Assembly (NCBI GenBank): GCA_027494055.1
Contig: JAOSJO010000024.1
Coordinates: 422,073-486,072 of the forward strand
Source: Anaerolineae bacterium
GTDB taxonomy: Bacteria > Chloroflexota > Anaerolineae > Aggregatilineales > JAFGMM01
Length of the DNA stretch: 64,000 bases
Direction: 5' to 3'
Under the pieces are notes generated by a model that searched no databases, had not been told where the DNA came from, and saw only the letters and a list, made by a program, of their open reading frames with translations. Positions 23,544 through 34,288 of this stretch are shown here, piece by piece; position 1 is the first letter of the stretch, and each line of letters starts with the position of its first letter. The position numbers and the translations under genes were made by a program.

Positions 23544-23564
23544 GGACCTTCGCAGGGAAGGTCC
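23544..23564 (-). terminator. Intrinsic terminator after tRNA-Ser
   Basis: On the minus strand GGACCTTC and GAAGGTCC form an 8-bp stem with a 5-base loop followed by TTTTGTTT, 10 bases beyond the tRNA 3' end. Confidence 0.85.
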
Positions 23565-23574
23565 ATGCAAGAGG

Positions 23575-23661
23575 CGGAGAGGGCGGGATTTGAACCCGCG
23601 AGGCATCTCTGCCTACGCGCTCTCCAGGCGCGCGCCTTAGGCCAGACTAGGCAACCTCTCC
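23575..23661 (-). tRNA. tRNA-Ser, anticodon GGA
   Basis: 87-nt class II tRNA. The acceptor stem GGAGAGG/CCTCTCC, D arm, anticodon loop CTGGAGA (anticodon GGA), a long variable arm (GTAGGCAGAGATGCCTC) and T arm (CGGGTTCAAATCCCG) are all readable. The discriminator is G and the CCA end is not encoded. It reads UCC and UCU serine codons. Confidence 0.97.
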
Positions 23662-23727
23662 CAATCGCGGGCTATTATAGCAACCCGCGCAACCACTGAC
23701 CAGCGCAGAGCGGCCCGCAATGGCCGG

Positions 23728-25777
23728 CTACGGTTCCACGGTCAGTTCAGCGCCGTCCCAGTAGGCGCTGTTGGCCGCACACGCGCCGGGATGGGTCCAG
23801 GTGAACACGGTCACGCGGTCAGATTGGGCGACGGCGGTGACCTCGAACTGCACGTACCCCTCCGAGGCATCGACCGGCTCAGACCAGACGACATTGTCCG
23901 CCAGCGGGTTGAACCCGCCGCCGGGGTTGACGCCGATGCGCATCTCCGTGATGCTGTCCGCGCCTTCGGCGGTGGCGTAGCCCCACGCCGCGAAGGTCAC
24001 TGTCGCGCCGCGCGGCACGGACACCGCCTGATAGAGGCCGCCGGTGAAGCTGTGCGCTTCGGCGAACACGGTCGCGGCTTGCCCGCCCTCGTGCGCCTCC
24101 TCGCTGACGTTGAACTCTGGCCGGAGGCCCCTCGCAGCCGTCCGGCTGATCGACCCACCACGGCGACCAGCCCGCCGGCATCATCAGAAGGCCGTCGCCC
24201 GCGAAATCGACGGCGTCGCCCTCAAACCCGCCGTTGGCGAGCCGGTTCCCAGACGGGGCTGCCGCGCCCCCGGCACGCCCGCGCCCAGGCTCAGGGCGCT
24301 CCCCGGCTGCACCGCCGCGCTGACCTCGTCCCCGGCGGTCTCGGTGAGGCGCGTCACCGTGCCATCGGCGAGGTTGAGCAGGTAGAGGTTCCACCCGTCG
24401 CCATCGCGGTCGGACTGGAAAACCAGGTGTTCCCCGTCGGGCATCCAGGCCGGGATCGAATCGTCGGCGTCGTTGTCCGTCAGAGGCGTCGCATTGTCCT
24501 CGGTGCAGCCGTCTTCGAGGCAGGCCAGGTCGATCACGTAGAGGTCGTAGTCGCCGTCGCGGTCCGAAGCGAAGGCGAGTCGCGTCCCATCTGGGGACCA
24601 TGCCGGCGCGACATCATCGGCGTCGTTGTCCGTCAGGCGCACCGCTGCGCTCCCTGGTTGCCCAGGTCCAGCAGGTAGATTTCCCAGTCCGTGTCGTCTT
24701 CGCCCCAGCCGAGATAGGCCAGCCACCCGTTGCCGCCGGTCGGGGTCTGGACCTGGCTGACGGCGGCCGGTGTCTCAGCCGGCGCTTCAGTCGGCGTCGG
24801 CTCAGGCGTTTCGGGCGAGGCGACCACCCTGGTGGCCTGGATGGCGCGCACGATCAGCCGCTGCCCGGAGAAGATCATGCTCTCGTTTGGCCCCAGGCCG
24901 TTGAGCGCGCGCAGTTCTTCCAGGCTCATGTTGTAGGCGACCGCGATGGCGCTGAGGGTGTCGCCGGACTGCACGACGTGGACGGTCGTGCCGTCGGCCA
25001 GCACTTCGGTCACAGGCGTGACCTGTTGCGCGACCTGCTGGCCGCCCCCGCCGGGCGCGCTGCCGCCTCCCGGCCCCACCACGGCCAGGCGCGCGTCGTC
25101 CCAGTAGGCGTCCTGGTTCTCGGTCGGCGTGTTCTGAGACGCCCAGAGGAAGACCGTCACCCGGTCGCTCTGCGCCCGCGCCTGCACGCTGAATTGCCGG
25201 TAGCTGTCGAGTGCGTTGATGCCGTTGGACCAGACGACATTTCCACTGAACGGGTCGGTGCCGCCGGTGGGGTCGATGCCGATGCGCATGAACACGGAAG
25301 CGCCCGGCGGATACGACCACACGTTTGGCGGGCCGCTCTCCGGGTACTCGTGGCAGGCGTTCCAGTCCTCGCAGTGCCACGAATGGCCCCAGGCGGTCAA
25401 CTCAAGCAGCACGCCGGGCGTGATCCCGCCGACGGTCTGCCGCGCGCCGGCGGTGAAGGTGCCCCATCCCTTGAAGTAACGCATCGCCTTTTGCGCCCTC
25501 GTGCACCCGGTTCCAGTAGCCGGCCCAGGTCGTGATCTCGCTGAACTCCGGGCGCAGGTTCTGCCAGCCCTCGTTGTGGGGGTATTCGGACCACCACGGC
25601 TCCCATCCGGGGGCATCTGCATCTGGGGATGCCGCCCCACGTGCCGTAGGCGCCCTCCATGCTGGGGTTGACCAGCAGGTTGACGCCCGGCTCCTGGGCG
25701 GCTGCGGGCGGCGCAGTGGCCGCCAGCGCAACACCCAGCGCAAAGATCGTCAGTACCGTCTGCGTGACCCGGCTCAT
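23728..25777 (-). CDS. Secreted LysM / beta-propeller protein with jelly-roll-like modules (several frameshifts)
   Basis: About 680 residues when at least four breaks (near 25620, 25490, 24650, 24290-24140) are bridged. Order: signal peptide (MSRVTQTVLTIFALGVALAA, then AAAQ), a module opening NLLVNPSMEG and ending in YWDDARLAV, a LysM domain (HVVQSGDTLSAIAVAYNMSLEELRALNG), a Pro/Thr linker, PD40 propeller repeats (NDADDVAPAWSPDGTRLAFASDRDGD), then a second module (NRLANGGFEG to YWDGAELTV) like the first. LysM suggests glycan binding at the cell surface. GGGAGCGGTGAC precedes the ATG. Role unknown. It is treated as one gene because the modules read in order with no internal ribosome site. Confidence 0.65.
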
Positions 25778-25921
25778 GTCACCGCTCCCTGTTTCGCTTA
25801 TCTCCCGCGTTGATGCTACTGCAAGCGCGGGCGCGGAGCAAATCGCGCTTTCTGATGTCAGGGGCGCGGCTGGCCCGCTGCCGGCAGGGCTTCTTCATGG
25901 ATTTTTCGCATCTACATCGTA

Positions 25922-25950
25922 TTGGCTTCACTTTCCGCTGCTATTATAAT
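25922..25950 (+). promoter_or_regulatory. Promoter for the tyrosine phosphatase gene
   Basis: TTGGCT (4 of 6 -35 bases), 17-base spacer, perfect TATAAT. The start codon is about 150 bases downstream. The rest of the gap 25778-26103 shows nothing recognisable. Confidence 0.5.
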
Positions 25951-26103
25951 TATGCCCCATTCAACACAGCGCGGGCGCGGCAACGCGCTGCGCGCCGTCA
26001 GGGAGCGGAACCGGGTGAGACTTTAGCGTGAGGCATTGCGGGTGCGTTGGAGTCAGCGAACGAGGCACGTCGTAGAATATCTTTGAGAGACTGGAGTCGG
26101 TCG

Positions 26104-26669
26104 ATGGTTGCAACGCCGTATGTTTGGCCTACCTCTTTTTCCCAGAAGCCGATCAACATGCTGATGTGGTCGCTGGCGCGCCTCAACCACACGCTGACGG
26201 GCATACCCATCAAGCCCTTCTGCCACGTCGCGCCTGACCTGTTCGTGGGGGGCAAGATCAGCCGCGCCGGCTGGCGGCGGCTTGAGACCTGGGGCGTGAG
26301 CGCGCTGGTGAACATGCGCGTCGAGTTTGACGACCTGAGCCTGGGCATCCGCCCTGACACCTACCTGTGGCTGCCCACGATTGACGGGACGCCGCCGACA
26401 TTGGAGCAGTTGGTCGAGGGCGTTCGCGTCATCCAGGAGGCAATCGCATACGGGGGAAGGTGTTCATCCACTGCGCCGCCGGGGTCGGGCGCGCGCCGAC
26501 GCTCGCCGCCGCGTACCTGGTGAGCACCGGACTCACGCCGGAGGCCGCGATCAACCATATCCGGCGACGTCGGCCTTTTATCAGCCCAAGCCGGTGGCAG
26601 CGGATGCGGCTCCAGGAGTTCGCCAGCCTGTACCCGCCCCCGCCAGCGGGCGCGCCCGCGCTGCCGTGA
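26104..26669 (+). CDS. Dual-specificity / tyrosine phosphatase-like protein (one frameshift)
   Basis: About 188 residues. The active-site loop HCAAGVGRAPT (HCx5R) lies after a break in the GGGGG near 26455, and the general-acid region is in the upstream part (WLPTIDGTPP). It is of the compact cyclin-like/dual-specificity type, with an N-terminal extension containing a hydrophobic patch. It could dephosphorylate proteins or phospholipids such as phosphatidylglycerol phosphate; the sequence does not decide. ATG follows CTGGAG. It converges on uppP with 1 base between stops. Confidence 0.8.
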
Positions 26670-26670
26670 C

Positions 26671-27483
26671 CTATCCCCGTGCCAGCGCGACCATGAGGCA
26701 GAACACGCCGAACGCCGCGCAATACCCCGCGAAGACGTAGAGCCGCTGCCGCCGCAGGAATCCCATCAACCACCAGATCGCCGCATAGCCAACTGCCGCC
26801 GCCGCCAGAAACCCGGCGACCAGCGTCCCGGCTTCGGCAGCCAGTTCGCCGGTCCCGGCCAGGTCGAGCACCTGCTTGAGGCCGGCGGCGAAGAGGATGG
26901 GCGTCACGAGGAGGAAACTGAACCGCGCGGCGGCGTCCCGCTTGAGGCCGCGGCCCAACCCCGCTGCAATGGTCGCGCCGGAGCGCGAGATGCCGGGGAA
27001 GATCGCCACCATCTGCGCGACGCCGATGAGCAGCGCATCGCGCCACGTCACGCTGCCGAGATCGCGCGCCGGGTCACCCAGGCGCTCGGCGACGATCAGC
27101 AGCGCCGCCGTCACCAGCAGGAAGAGAGCCGCGAGCGGCGGCGTCGCGAACACTTCCTCGAAGAAGTCCTCGAACAGGAGGCCGACGACGCCTACCGGAA
27201 TGTTGGCGAGCAGGATGAGCAGCAACAGCCGGCCCTCCGGGTCTTCGAGGCTGCGGGCGCGCAGCGCGCGCCAACCGCCCTGGAGCAGGCGCAGCCAGTC
27301 GCGCCAGAAGTAGGCGACGACGGCGAATGCCGTCCCCCAGTGCACGACCGCGTCAAACGCCAGGCCGTTCGTCGGCAAGTTCAGCAACCAGGGCACCAGC
27401 ACCAGGTGCCCGGAACTTGATACCGGCAGGAACTCCGTAGCGCCCTGCAAGATCCCCATGAGGATGGCCTGCCACAAGCTCAA
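26671..27483 (-). CDS. uppP: Undecaprenyl-diphosphatase (BacA type)
   Basis: 270 residues, eight membrane helices. Both family motifs are present: QGATEFLPVSSSGHL near the N-terminus and FPGISRSGATIAAG in the middle. It recycles undecaprenyl diphosphate for wall synthesis and can confer bacitracin resistance. It starts with TTG, seven bases after GGAG; the nearby ATG runs out of frame into a stop. The next gene, divergent, is a wall-cleaving transglycosylase. Confidence 0.95.
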   Translation of the reverse strand: MSLWQAILMGILQGATEFLPVSSSGHLVLVPWLLNLPTNGLAFDAVVHWGTAFAVVAYFWRDWLRLLQGGWRALRARSLEDPEGRLLLLILLANIPVGVVGLLFEDFFEEVFATPPLAALFLLVTAALLIVAERLGDPARDLGSVTWRDALLIGVAQMVAIFPGISRSGATIAAGLGRGLKRDAAARFSFLLVTPILFAAGLKQVLDLAGTGELAAEAGTLVAGFLAAAAVGYAAIWWLMGFLRRQRLYVFAGYCAAFGVFCLMVALARG

Positions 27484-27576
27484 AGCATGACTCCTGTGTT
27501 CCGTGGGTCAGGAACCAGCGCGACATTATACCATCATCTGCGTGCGCCGGGCGCGGATTTGGATACACTTGGTGGT

Positions 27577-28279
27577 ATGACGACTCGAAAGCGTAAGCGC
27601 GGGCTGTCGGGCTGCCTCGACACGGCGGTGAGTGCGCTGGTGATCCTCTTCCCGGTGTGGGTGCTGCTGTGCCTGGCGGTGGTCACGATGGCCCCGACGG
27701 TGTGGCGCATCCTCGAAGCGTCAGGTGCGCTGGGCGTGCGCCTCGATGGGCGGTGGGCCGGCCTGCGCGCCGCCGGTCCCGGCAGCATCGCGCCGCTGTT
27801 CACGCGCGAGGTGCGCCACTGGGGCGCGGACATCGACCGGTGGGCGGCGGCGTGACAACGTCAACCCCAACCTGCTCGCAACCCTCATCCAGATCGAGAG
27901 CTGCGGCAGCCCCGACGCGATCTCGGCGGCGGGGGCGGCGGGGCTGTTCCAGGTGATGCCGTTCAACTTCGCGCCCGGCGACGACTTCTTCGACGTCGAG
28001 ACGAACGCGCGGCGCGGCATCGGAGTGCTGCTCGAATGCCTGGGCCAGGCGAACTACGACGCCGGACGCGCGATGGCGTGCTACAACGGCGGTCCGGGGA
28101 CGCTGAACACGGTGTACACCAACTGGTACGACGAGACGCAGCGCTTCTACACCTGGGGCACGGGCATCTACGCTGACGCGCTGGCCGGCCGCGCCGAGAG
28201 CGCGACGCTCGACCGGTGGCTGGCGGAGGGCGGCGCGGCGCTGTGCCAGCGCGCCGCAGCGGTCTTGAGGCTGGAGTGA
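27577..28279 (+). CDS. Membrane-anchored lytic transglycosylase (SLT fold, one frameshift)
   Basis: About 234 residues. One N-terminal helix (ALVILFPVWVLLCLAVVTM), then after a break near 27848 the SLT domain: catalytic Glu in LIQIESCGSPDAIS, AAGAAGLFQVMP, and ACYNGGPGTLNTVY near the end. It cleaves peptidoglycan glycan strands to 1,6-anhydro ends, outside the membrane. It faces away from uppP with less than 100 bases between starts. Confidence 0.85.
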
Positions 28280-28308
28280 CCGGCCTACGTCTGAGGACTT
28301 CGGTACCC

Positions 28309-28337
28309 TTCAACATCGCCCTGTGAGCGCCTATAAT
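28309..28337 (+). promoter_or_regulatory. Possible promoter of the PPC-domain protein
   Basis: Perfect TATAAT at 28332-28337, with TTCAAC (3 of 6) 17 bases upstream. The start codon at 28419 lies about 75 bases after the presumed start site. Confidence 0.4.
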
Positions 28338-28418
28338 GGCAAACGGGCGGGTTCGCCGCACCGGGCGGAGAAGCCCGCACACTGCTTCGGAGGGGGACTG
28401 CACTGAAAGGATCAAACA

Positions 28419-29890
28419 ATGCGCTATTCAGTCCTCGTGATGCTCTCGCTGGCCGCGTCGCTTGTGCTCTTTGCTGTCGTCCCGGCAGCGGCGCAGCAAG
28501 ACCCGACAGCCCCTCCGCCCTCGCCGTTCCCTACCGTAGCCGCGCAACCAACGCCCATGTACATCACAGGCACGCCACCGCCGCCGGCGACGCCCACGCT
28601 GGACGCGCTGGCGCCCATCCCGATTGAGATCGGCGAAACAGTGCACGGGACGCTCCCGCCCGGCGAGTACCTCCGGCAGTACGGGTTCGACGGGACCGCC
28701 GGGCAGGTCGTCGCCCTCCGGCTGACCTCCCCGCACGTGGAGTCGATGCGCCTCTTCCTGCAAGACGATGCGGGCAACGAAATCTCGGCCTGGGACGCGG
28801 CGCGGGAGGGCGGGATCAACCTGGTCCACAGCCTGCCGCGCACGGGCCAGTACCAGGTCCTCATCAACGCCGGCGCTGCCGCCGACCAGCTCTCCGAGTA
28901 CACGCTCCAGACCGCCTTGCTGCCCGTCCAGCCCATCGCGTATGGCGAAAGTGTGGAGGCGGCGGTGCGGGCAGAGACGCCGGCGAGCGTGTTCGACTTC
29001 GACGGCAGGGAGGGTGATCTGGTCGTGCTCACCCTGGACGGGGGCGGGCTTCATCCCGTTTCTTGTGCTGGAGGTCGAGGACGGGCAGGCCTGGCGCCAA
29101 CTGAGCACCGGAGGGGCCCCCACGCAGCAGCGCTATGGCGGCGTCGCGCAAATCGGGCCTCTGACGCTGCCCCCGCACCGGCCACTATCGCGCGATTGCG
29201 CACGCCCTGGGCGGCGCGCCGAAGGGTACGTACACCTTCACCCTCGACGAGATTGTGCCCGTTGTGCTGGACTACGGCGCGACGGTTGAGGGCGAAGTCA
29301 CCGCCGCTGCGCAGGTCGCCTACTACGCCTTCGAAGGCGCTTACGGGGACATCATCGATATCCAGGTGTTCACGCAGAGCGGCGGCGCCAACGCGGACAC
29401 GGTGCTTACGCTCTACGGCAGCCCTCAATTTCAGCAACTGGCCCATGACGACGACAGGGGGCAGGGCTTCGATCCGGAGATCATGCGCCAACTGCTGACT
29501 CTGGATGGCACGTACATCATTGCGGTGCGGCCCTTCACGCGCGGGGACACAGCGGCGTTCACGCTGTCGCTGGCGCGCGCCCCAGAGAGCGCGCTCGACG
29601 CCGGCCCGCAGCGCGTGCGCATGGATAAGCATCCCTACAACGCGACGCTGACGTTTGAGGGCCGCGCCGGTGAGATGGTCCGCCTCGTGCTGGAAGTGGT
29701 GCGGGGCGTCAACACGCCGGTGGTTCAGGTCACACAACGCGATGCGACCCTGTTCGCGTTGAGCGCGACGAGCAGCAGCCGGCTGGCGAGCGATTTCGTC
29801 GTGCCGAAAGACGGGACTGTGCTCGTCCAGTTGGAGGGCGGCGGCTTCAGCGAGGGGACGATAGAGGTTTCCATCGAGCGCCTTGAGTAA
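28419..29890 (+). CDS. Secreted protein with PPC-type beta domains (two frameshifts)
   Basis: About 490 residues. Signal peptide (MLSLAASLVLFAVVPAAAQQ), a Pro/Thr-rich linker, then repeated beta modules of the bacterial pre-peptidase C-terminal type (GETVHGTLPPGEYLRQYGFDG, TGQYQVLINAG, GATVEGEVTAAAQVAYYAFEG, GDIIDIQVFTQSG, DTVLTLYG, DGTYIIAVRPF). Breaks near 29045 and between about 29165 and 29200 interrupt the second and third modules. PPC modules usually follow secreted enzymes, but no enzyme domain is present here. Role unknown; likely cell-surface. A terminator follows. Confidence 0.7.
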
Positions 29891-29913
29891 TCACCGCCGG
29901 CAGGCAAATAAGC

Positions 29914-29950
29914 GGCCCGCGCTTTGTTGAAGGCGCGGGCCTTTCTTGTT
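29914..29950 (+). terminator. Intrinsic terminator after the PPC protein
   Basis: GGCCCGCGC and GCGCGGGCC (9-bp stem, 10-base loop) followed by TTTCTTGTT. Confidence 0.85.
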
Positions 29951-29987
29951 TGTTCCCCTCCCGGCCCTGTGATACGATTCAGCCACC

Positions 29988-32005
29988 ATGTCCGATCTGC
30001 AAGGCTCACATACACCCAGGCTCACGTGCCGCCAGATGTTACTGCGTGTCGCCGGCGGTGCGGCTGCCGTCACGGTGTGCAGCGTCGCCGGCGCAGTGGC
30101 GATGCTCTCGAATGCGCCGAGATCACAACCGGGGAGAAACGCGATGTTGAACCAGAGACCGCTCACGCCGCTGCCGCCGGGTAGCGTCCGCGCTGAAGGC
30201 TGGCTGCACACCCAGCTCCGCCGCCAGGCTGACGGCCTGACCGGCCACGTCGGCGAGACCTTCCCCGACCTGGGGCCGAACAGCGCCTGGCTTGGCGGGA
30301 CGGGCGAGAAGTGGGAGCGCGGCCCCTACTACACGCGCGGCCTCGTGGAGCTGGCGTGGACGCTCGACGACGCGGGGCTGAAGGCGGAGGCGATGCGCTG
30401 GATCAACTGGACGCTCGGCAGCCAGCGCAACGACGGCGCTTTTGGCCCCCCGGACCTGGACCCGTTCGACTGGTGGCCGCGGATGCCGATGCTCAACGCG
30501 CTGCAGGCCTACCACGAAGCGACCGGCGACGTGCGCGTGATCGACTTCCTCACGCGCTACTTCCTCTTCCAGCGCGCCTACCTGGACGCGCACCCGCTCT
30601 CGCAGTGGGCGACGGCGCGCGCCGCCGACAACGCGCTCAGCGCGCTGTGGCTCTACACGCGCACCGCCGACGCCTGGCTCCTTGAGCTGGGGGCGGCGCT
30701 GCTCGGCGGCGCGGCGATAGACTGGGCGGCGCATTACCGGGCGCGCACGCTGGAACAGGACTACTGGACGGTGCACGCGGTCAACGTGGCGGAGGGCGTG
30801 CGCCACCCGGCGGCGCGCTACTGGCTGACCGGCGACCCGGACCACCTCGACGCGCTGGACCTGGGGCTGGCCTATCTGCGCGATGCGCACGGCCAGATCG
30901 AGGGGTGCACTCCGGCGACGAGCTGCTCGCCGGGCGCGACCCCACACGCGGCACCGAGACCTGCACCGTGGTCGAGATGATGTTCTCGTGCCAGGAGTTG
31001 CTGCACATCACCGGCGACCCCCGCTACGCCGACGTATTGGAGCGGCTTGCGTTCAACGCGCTGCCGGCGCTGTTCAAGCCGGACCTCACGGCGCACCAGT
31101 ATTTCCAGACGCCGAACCAGGCGCAGTGCGTGATCGGTGACTACGAGTGGCACACCCGGCACGAATCGCGCGACGAGAACACGTTCGGCGTGGGGGTCGG
31201 GTTTGGCTGCTGCATCTCGAACCTGCACATGGGCTGGCCGAAGTTCGTCTCTGGCCTGTGGAAGCGCACTGCCGACGGCGGCCTCGGTGCGGTTGCTTAC
31301 GCGCCGTGCTCGGTCGAAGCGGAAGTCGGCGGGCGGGCGGTGCGCATCCACGAGGCGACCGCGTACCCGTTTGACGAGCGCGTCACGCTGACGCTGGGCC
31401 TCGACGCGCCGGCTGAGTTCCCGCTGCTGCTGCGGATGCCGGGCTGGTGCGCCACGCCGGAGGTGACGGTGAACGGTGAGGCGACGCCGGCGGAGGCCGG
31501 CGGCTTCGTCGCCATCACGCGCGCGTGGGCCGACGGCGACGAGGTTGCGCTGCGCTTCCCGATGTCGATCACGTTGTCGTCGTGGGAGAGCGACGCGGTT
31601 GGCGTCGAGCGCGGGCCGCTGGTGTACGCGCTGCAGGTGGGCGAGGCGTGGTCGTTCGTGGGGGAGCGCGCGCCGCTGCCGTCGGGCTATCCCGTGTACC
31701 CGGCGTGGGAGGTCAGGCCGACGACGCCGTGGAACTACGCGCTGCGCATCGACCGCGAGCGCCCGGAGCGGTCGCTTCGCTTCGAGGCGTCGGCGGTCCC
31801 TGAGCAGCCGTGGGACACCGAGCGCGTACCGGTGCGGCTGGTTGCGCAGGCGCGGCGCGTGCCTGGCTGGTCGCTGACGCAGAACGTCGCCAGGCCGCTG
31901 CCGCAAAGCCCGGTCGAGTCGGCGGAGCCGGTGGAGACAGTGGCCCTGATCCCCTACGGCGCGGCGCACCTGCGCATGGCGGTCATGCCCTGGCTGCGCG
32001 CCTGA
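29988..32005 (+). CDS. GH127-like (DUF1680) beta-L-arabinofuranosidase family protein (one frameshift)
   Basis: About 672 residues. The N-terminal stretch is hydrophobic (MLLRVAGGAAAVTVCSVAGAV), a possible export signal. The (alpha/alpha)6 barrel has GTETCTVVEMMF and GFGCCISNLHMGW, which match the Glu, Cys and Cys-Cys of the zinc/cysteine active site known for GH127. The C-terminal part is beta-rich (PLLLRMPGWC, VERGPLVYAL). A break near 30905 lies just before HSGDELL. The substrate is likely a plant-type arabinoside or related glycan; closely related GH146 and other DUF1680 groups cannot be excluded. Confidence 0.82.
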
Positions 32006-32107
32006 GTTGCGCGCCCAGGAGACTGAAGCGCAGACGCTCGTTCGCAAAGGTCGCCCGGCGCGACCTTTTGTCAACCAGAAGCACGCACTTAAGGAGGATT
32101 GGGAGCG

Positions 32108-32560
32108 ATGGACCTCACATCAATCATCACGACGGTGTTGGCGCTGTCCGTCCTGGTCGAGCGGTTGCTCGAAGCGACCTTCAGCCTTGTGGAGTTGCGG
32201 ATGCCGCGCATCACCGGCGACGCGACGAGCGTGAGCGCGCAGCAGCGCGCGCAGGCAGAGAAGTACGCCGCCACCAAGCGCGTCGCGAGCACGCTGCTCG
32301 GCATCGTCCTGGGCGCGGTGGTCGCCGCCGTACTCGGCATCGGGGTCTTCGGCCAGATCGGGATAACGGCCATCTCCAGGGCTGCCGACACGCTGCTGAC
32401 CGGAGCTATCGCCGGGGCGCTGTCGCCGTATTCGCACCAGCTCATCGAGGGCTTCTTCGACCTGCGCGCGGTGCTGAAGGGCGTCGCGGAGAACCGGCGG
32501 CAGGACGCGATGATGAAGGCCAGCGTCCGGTCGCAGGCGGAGTCGGGCGGCCAGGGCTAG
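32108..32560 (+). CDS. Small membrane protein, unknown
   Basis: 150 residues with an N-terminal helix (IITTVLALSVLVERLLEATF), a basic loop and a second helix pair (VASTLLGIVLGAVVAAVLGIGV, then DTLLTGAIAGALSPYSHQLIEGFF). AAGGAGGATTGGGAGCG precedes the ATG. The C-terminus is charged and cytoplasmic in appearance. No family recognised. It overlaps the convergent next gene by 4 bases. Confidence 0.65.
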   Translation: MDLTSIITTVLALSVLVERLLEATFSLVELRMPRITGDATSVSAQQRAQAEKYAATKRVASTLLGIVLGAVVAAVLGIGVFGQIGITAISRAADTLLTGAIAGALSPYSHQLIEGFFDLRAVLKGVAENRRQDAMMKASVRSQAESGGQG

Positions 32561-33144
32561 GCGCGCGGTTCGGGCGGGAGATACGGCCTGATCGGCGCGT
32601 CGTCCCAGACCTGCGCCTCGATGTAGCGATCCGGGCCGTGCGCGCCGTCAGGGTTCCAGACCTGCGGGAGGCCGTAGCGCGCCACGATGTCGGATAGCTC
32701 GGCGAGGGTGTAGACCTGCCCCCGGTACGGCCGCCCGTCCTGCAGGCGCATGGCGGGGAAGGTGTCGCCGTAGGTGAAGCTGACGGCGGCGGCGGCGAAC
32801 GCATCCAGCGCGATGCGCAGCGCACAGCCCTCGCGGTACCAGGTCATGAGCCAGGGGCACGCGCCGAGGATCATGTAATGCGGGCGCGCGCGCTGTGGCC
32901 GCCCGCCCTTCGCGATGAACAGCCGGCGCACCCTGGCCTCCAGCGCCCTGCGGACCTGCAGGTAATCGCCGGCGCGCTTGCTGGCGAAGACGCCGCCGCG
33001 CTGGCGGATGGCGTCGAGCGTCGCCTCGGCCTCGTGGGGCGGCAGGTCCGACAGGTTGCGGAACGGGCCGCTGGCGCATTCGTAGTAGTGGGTGAGAAAG
33101 TCGGGGAGCGCGCTGGCGTCTGGGGTCAGGCTGTTCGGGCGCAT
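32557..33144 (-). CDS. Hypothetical protein, unknown
   Basis: 195 residues, soluble, no signal peptide. It begins MRPNSLTPDASALPDFLTHY and contains conserved-looking YECASGPFRNLSDLP, AGDYLQVRRALEARVR and MTWYREGCAL stretches; the last part is rich in Tyr, Trp and Pro. Not recognised. It starts 10 bases after the stop of the methyltransferase gene on the same strand, so the two are probably one transcript. Confidence 0.6.
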   Translation of the reverse strand: MRPNSLTPDASALPDFLTHYYECASGPFRNLSDLPPHEAEATLDAIRQRGGVFASKRAGDYLQVRRALEARVRRLFIAKGGRPQRARPHYMILGACPWLMTWYREGCALRIALDAFAAAAVSFTYGDTFPAMRLQDGRPYRGQVYTLAELSDIVARYGLPQVWNPDGAHGPDRYIEAQVWDDAPIRPYLPPEPRA

Positions 33145-33154
33145 GGCGGGCGGG

Positions 33155-34214
33155 TCAGGGCTGCGTGATGATGATGGCGTGCTCGATGCCGATCTGCCCG
33201 GTCGCGACGGCGTGCCGTTCGACGGCGCAGAGCAGCGCGAGCGTTGCCGCGTGCGCCGGGTTGTCGGCGTCGAAACCGTGGTAGAAGGCGCGGTCGAGCG
33301 CGTAGGCCAGCAACCCCCGCCGTAGGGCCGGACTTCGACATCGGTGAAGTACTGCTCGATCAGCGGATGATCTCGGCGGACCGGACCCCTTCAGAGGGGT
33401 CGGTGCGCAGGAGGTGGTCTTTCTGCGCGCGATGCAGGACGCCGAAGCCCGGATACAGGTCCAGGCTGCCCGGCGCGAAGAGCCGCCGCAGCGCCGAGGC
33501 CAGCGCCTTCTTCGCCGACGACCACGCCGGCTGGCCCGCCGGTTCGGGTATGTTGTAGAGCCGGTGCAGCAGCCTGAGCAGCCGGTCGTAGCGCCGGTGC
33601 GGCGACCGCTCCCTGAGTTCGGGCGGGACAAGGTACGCGACCGCGTTGATCAGCTCCAGTTGGCGCGGCGGGTAGTCCTGGTATGACGCGCCGACGTGTT
33701 CGTTGGCGTAGAGCAGGCCGCCGGGCTTGAGCGTGCGCCGGATGCCCTCCAGCACGCCCTCCAGGTTCCAAAGGTGGTGGAGCGCCCCGTTGGCGATGAC
33801 CAGGTCGTATTTCTCGGCCTCCCAGTTGTAGGCGTTCAGGTCGGCCTGGACGTATGCCGTGTTCTGCAGGCCGGCCGCCGCCGCGCTCTGCCGGGCGGCT
33901 TCGAGCGCGCCTGCGGCAAGATCGACGCCGACGCACTGCCTGACCCCTGGAAGCTGCGTGACGATACGGCGCTCGACGCTGCCGAAGCCGCAGCACAGGC
34001 TCAACACCGACTCGATCCGCCGGTCGCGGAGGTAGGCGGCGATGAGGATGTCCTCCGCCCAGTGCGGGTTGTCGCGGTGTTCGTCCGCCAGCGCCTTGCC
34101 GAACGCGGTCTCGATCAGGTAGGGGCGCAGCGGCGGGAAGCCGAAGAAGTTGTGGGCGATGTCCGGCTCGAAGGCGGACCACTTGTCCGCGACGCGCGAT
34201 AGATTCTCGTGCAT
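33155..34214 (-). CDS. Class I SAM-dependent methyltransferase (two frameshifts)
   Basis: About 350 residues. Motif I is VLSLCCGFGSVERRI, followed by GVDLAAGALEAARQ, AYVQADLNAYNW, DLVIANGALHHLWNLEGVL and TLKPGGLLYANEHVG, the usual class I pattern. The C-terminal extension carries the frames that resume as IEQYFTDVEVRPYGGG after breaks near 33367 and in the run at 33315-33319. The substrate is unknown; the GALHH signature is common in small-molecule and sugar methylases. It heads a two-gene unit with the following hypothetical protein. Confidence 0.8.
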
Positions 34215-34240
34215 AGTGTGGTTCTCGATACGCTTTGGTA

Positions 34241-34273
34241 AGCTCCCAGGGAGCTTCAAGCTCCCTGGGAGCT
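34241..34273. repeat. 33-base perfect palindrome, copy 1
   Basis: Arms AGCTCCCAGGGAGCTT and AAGCTCCCTGGGAGCT around one central C. An identical 33-base copy lies at 47036-47068. It stands between two leftward genes. Confidence 0.9.
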
Positions 34274-34288
34274 ATGCAAACCAGTCAG

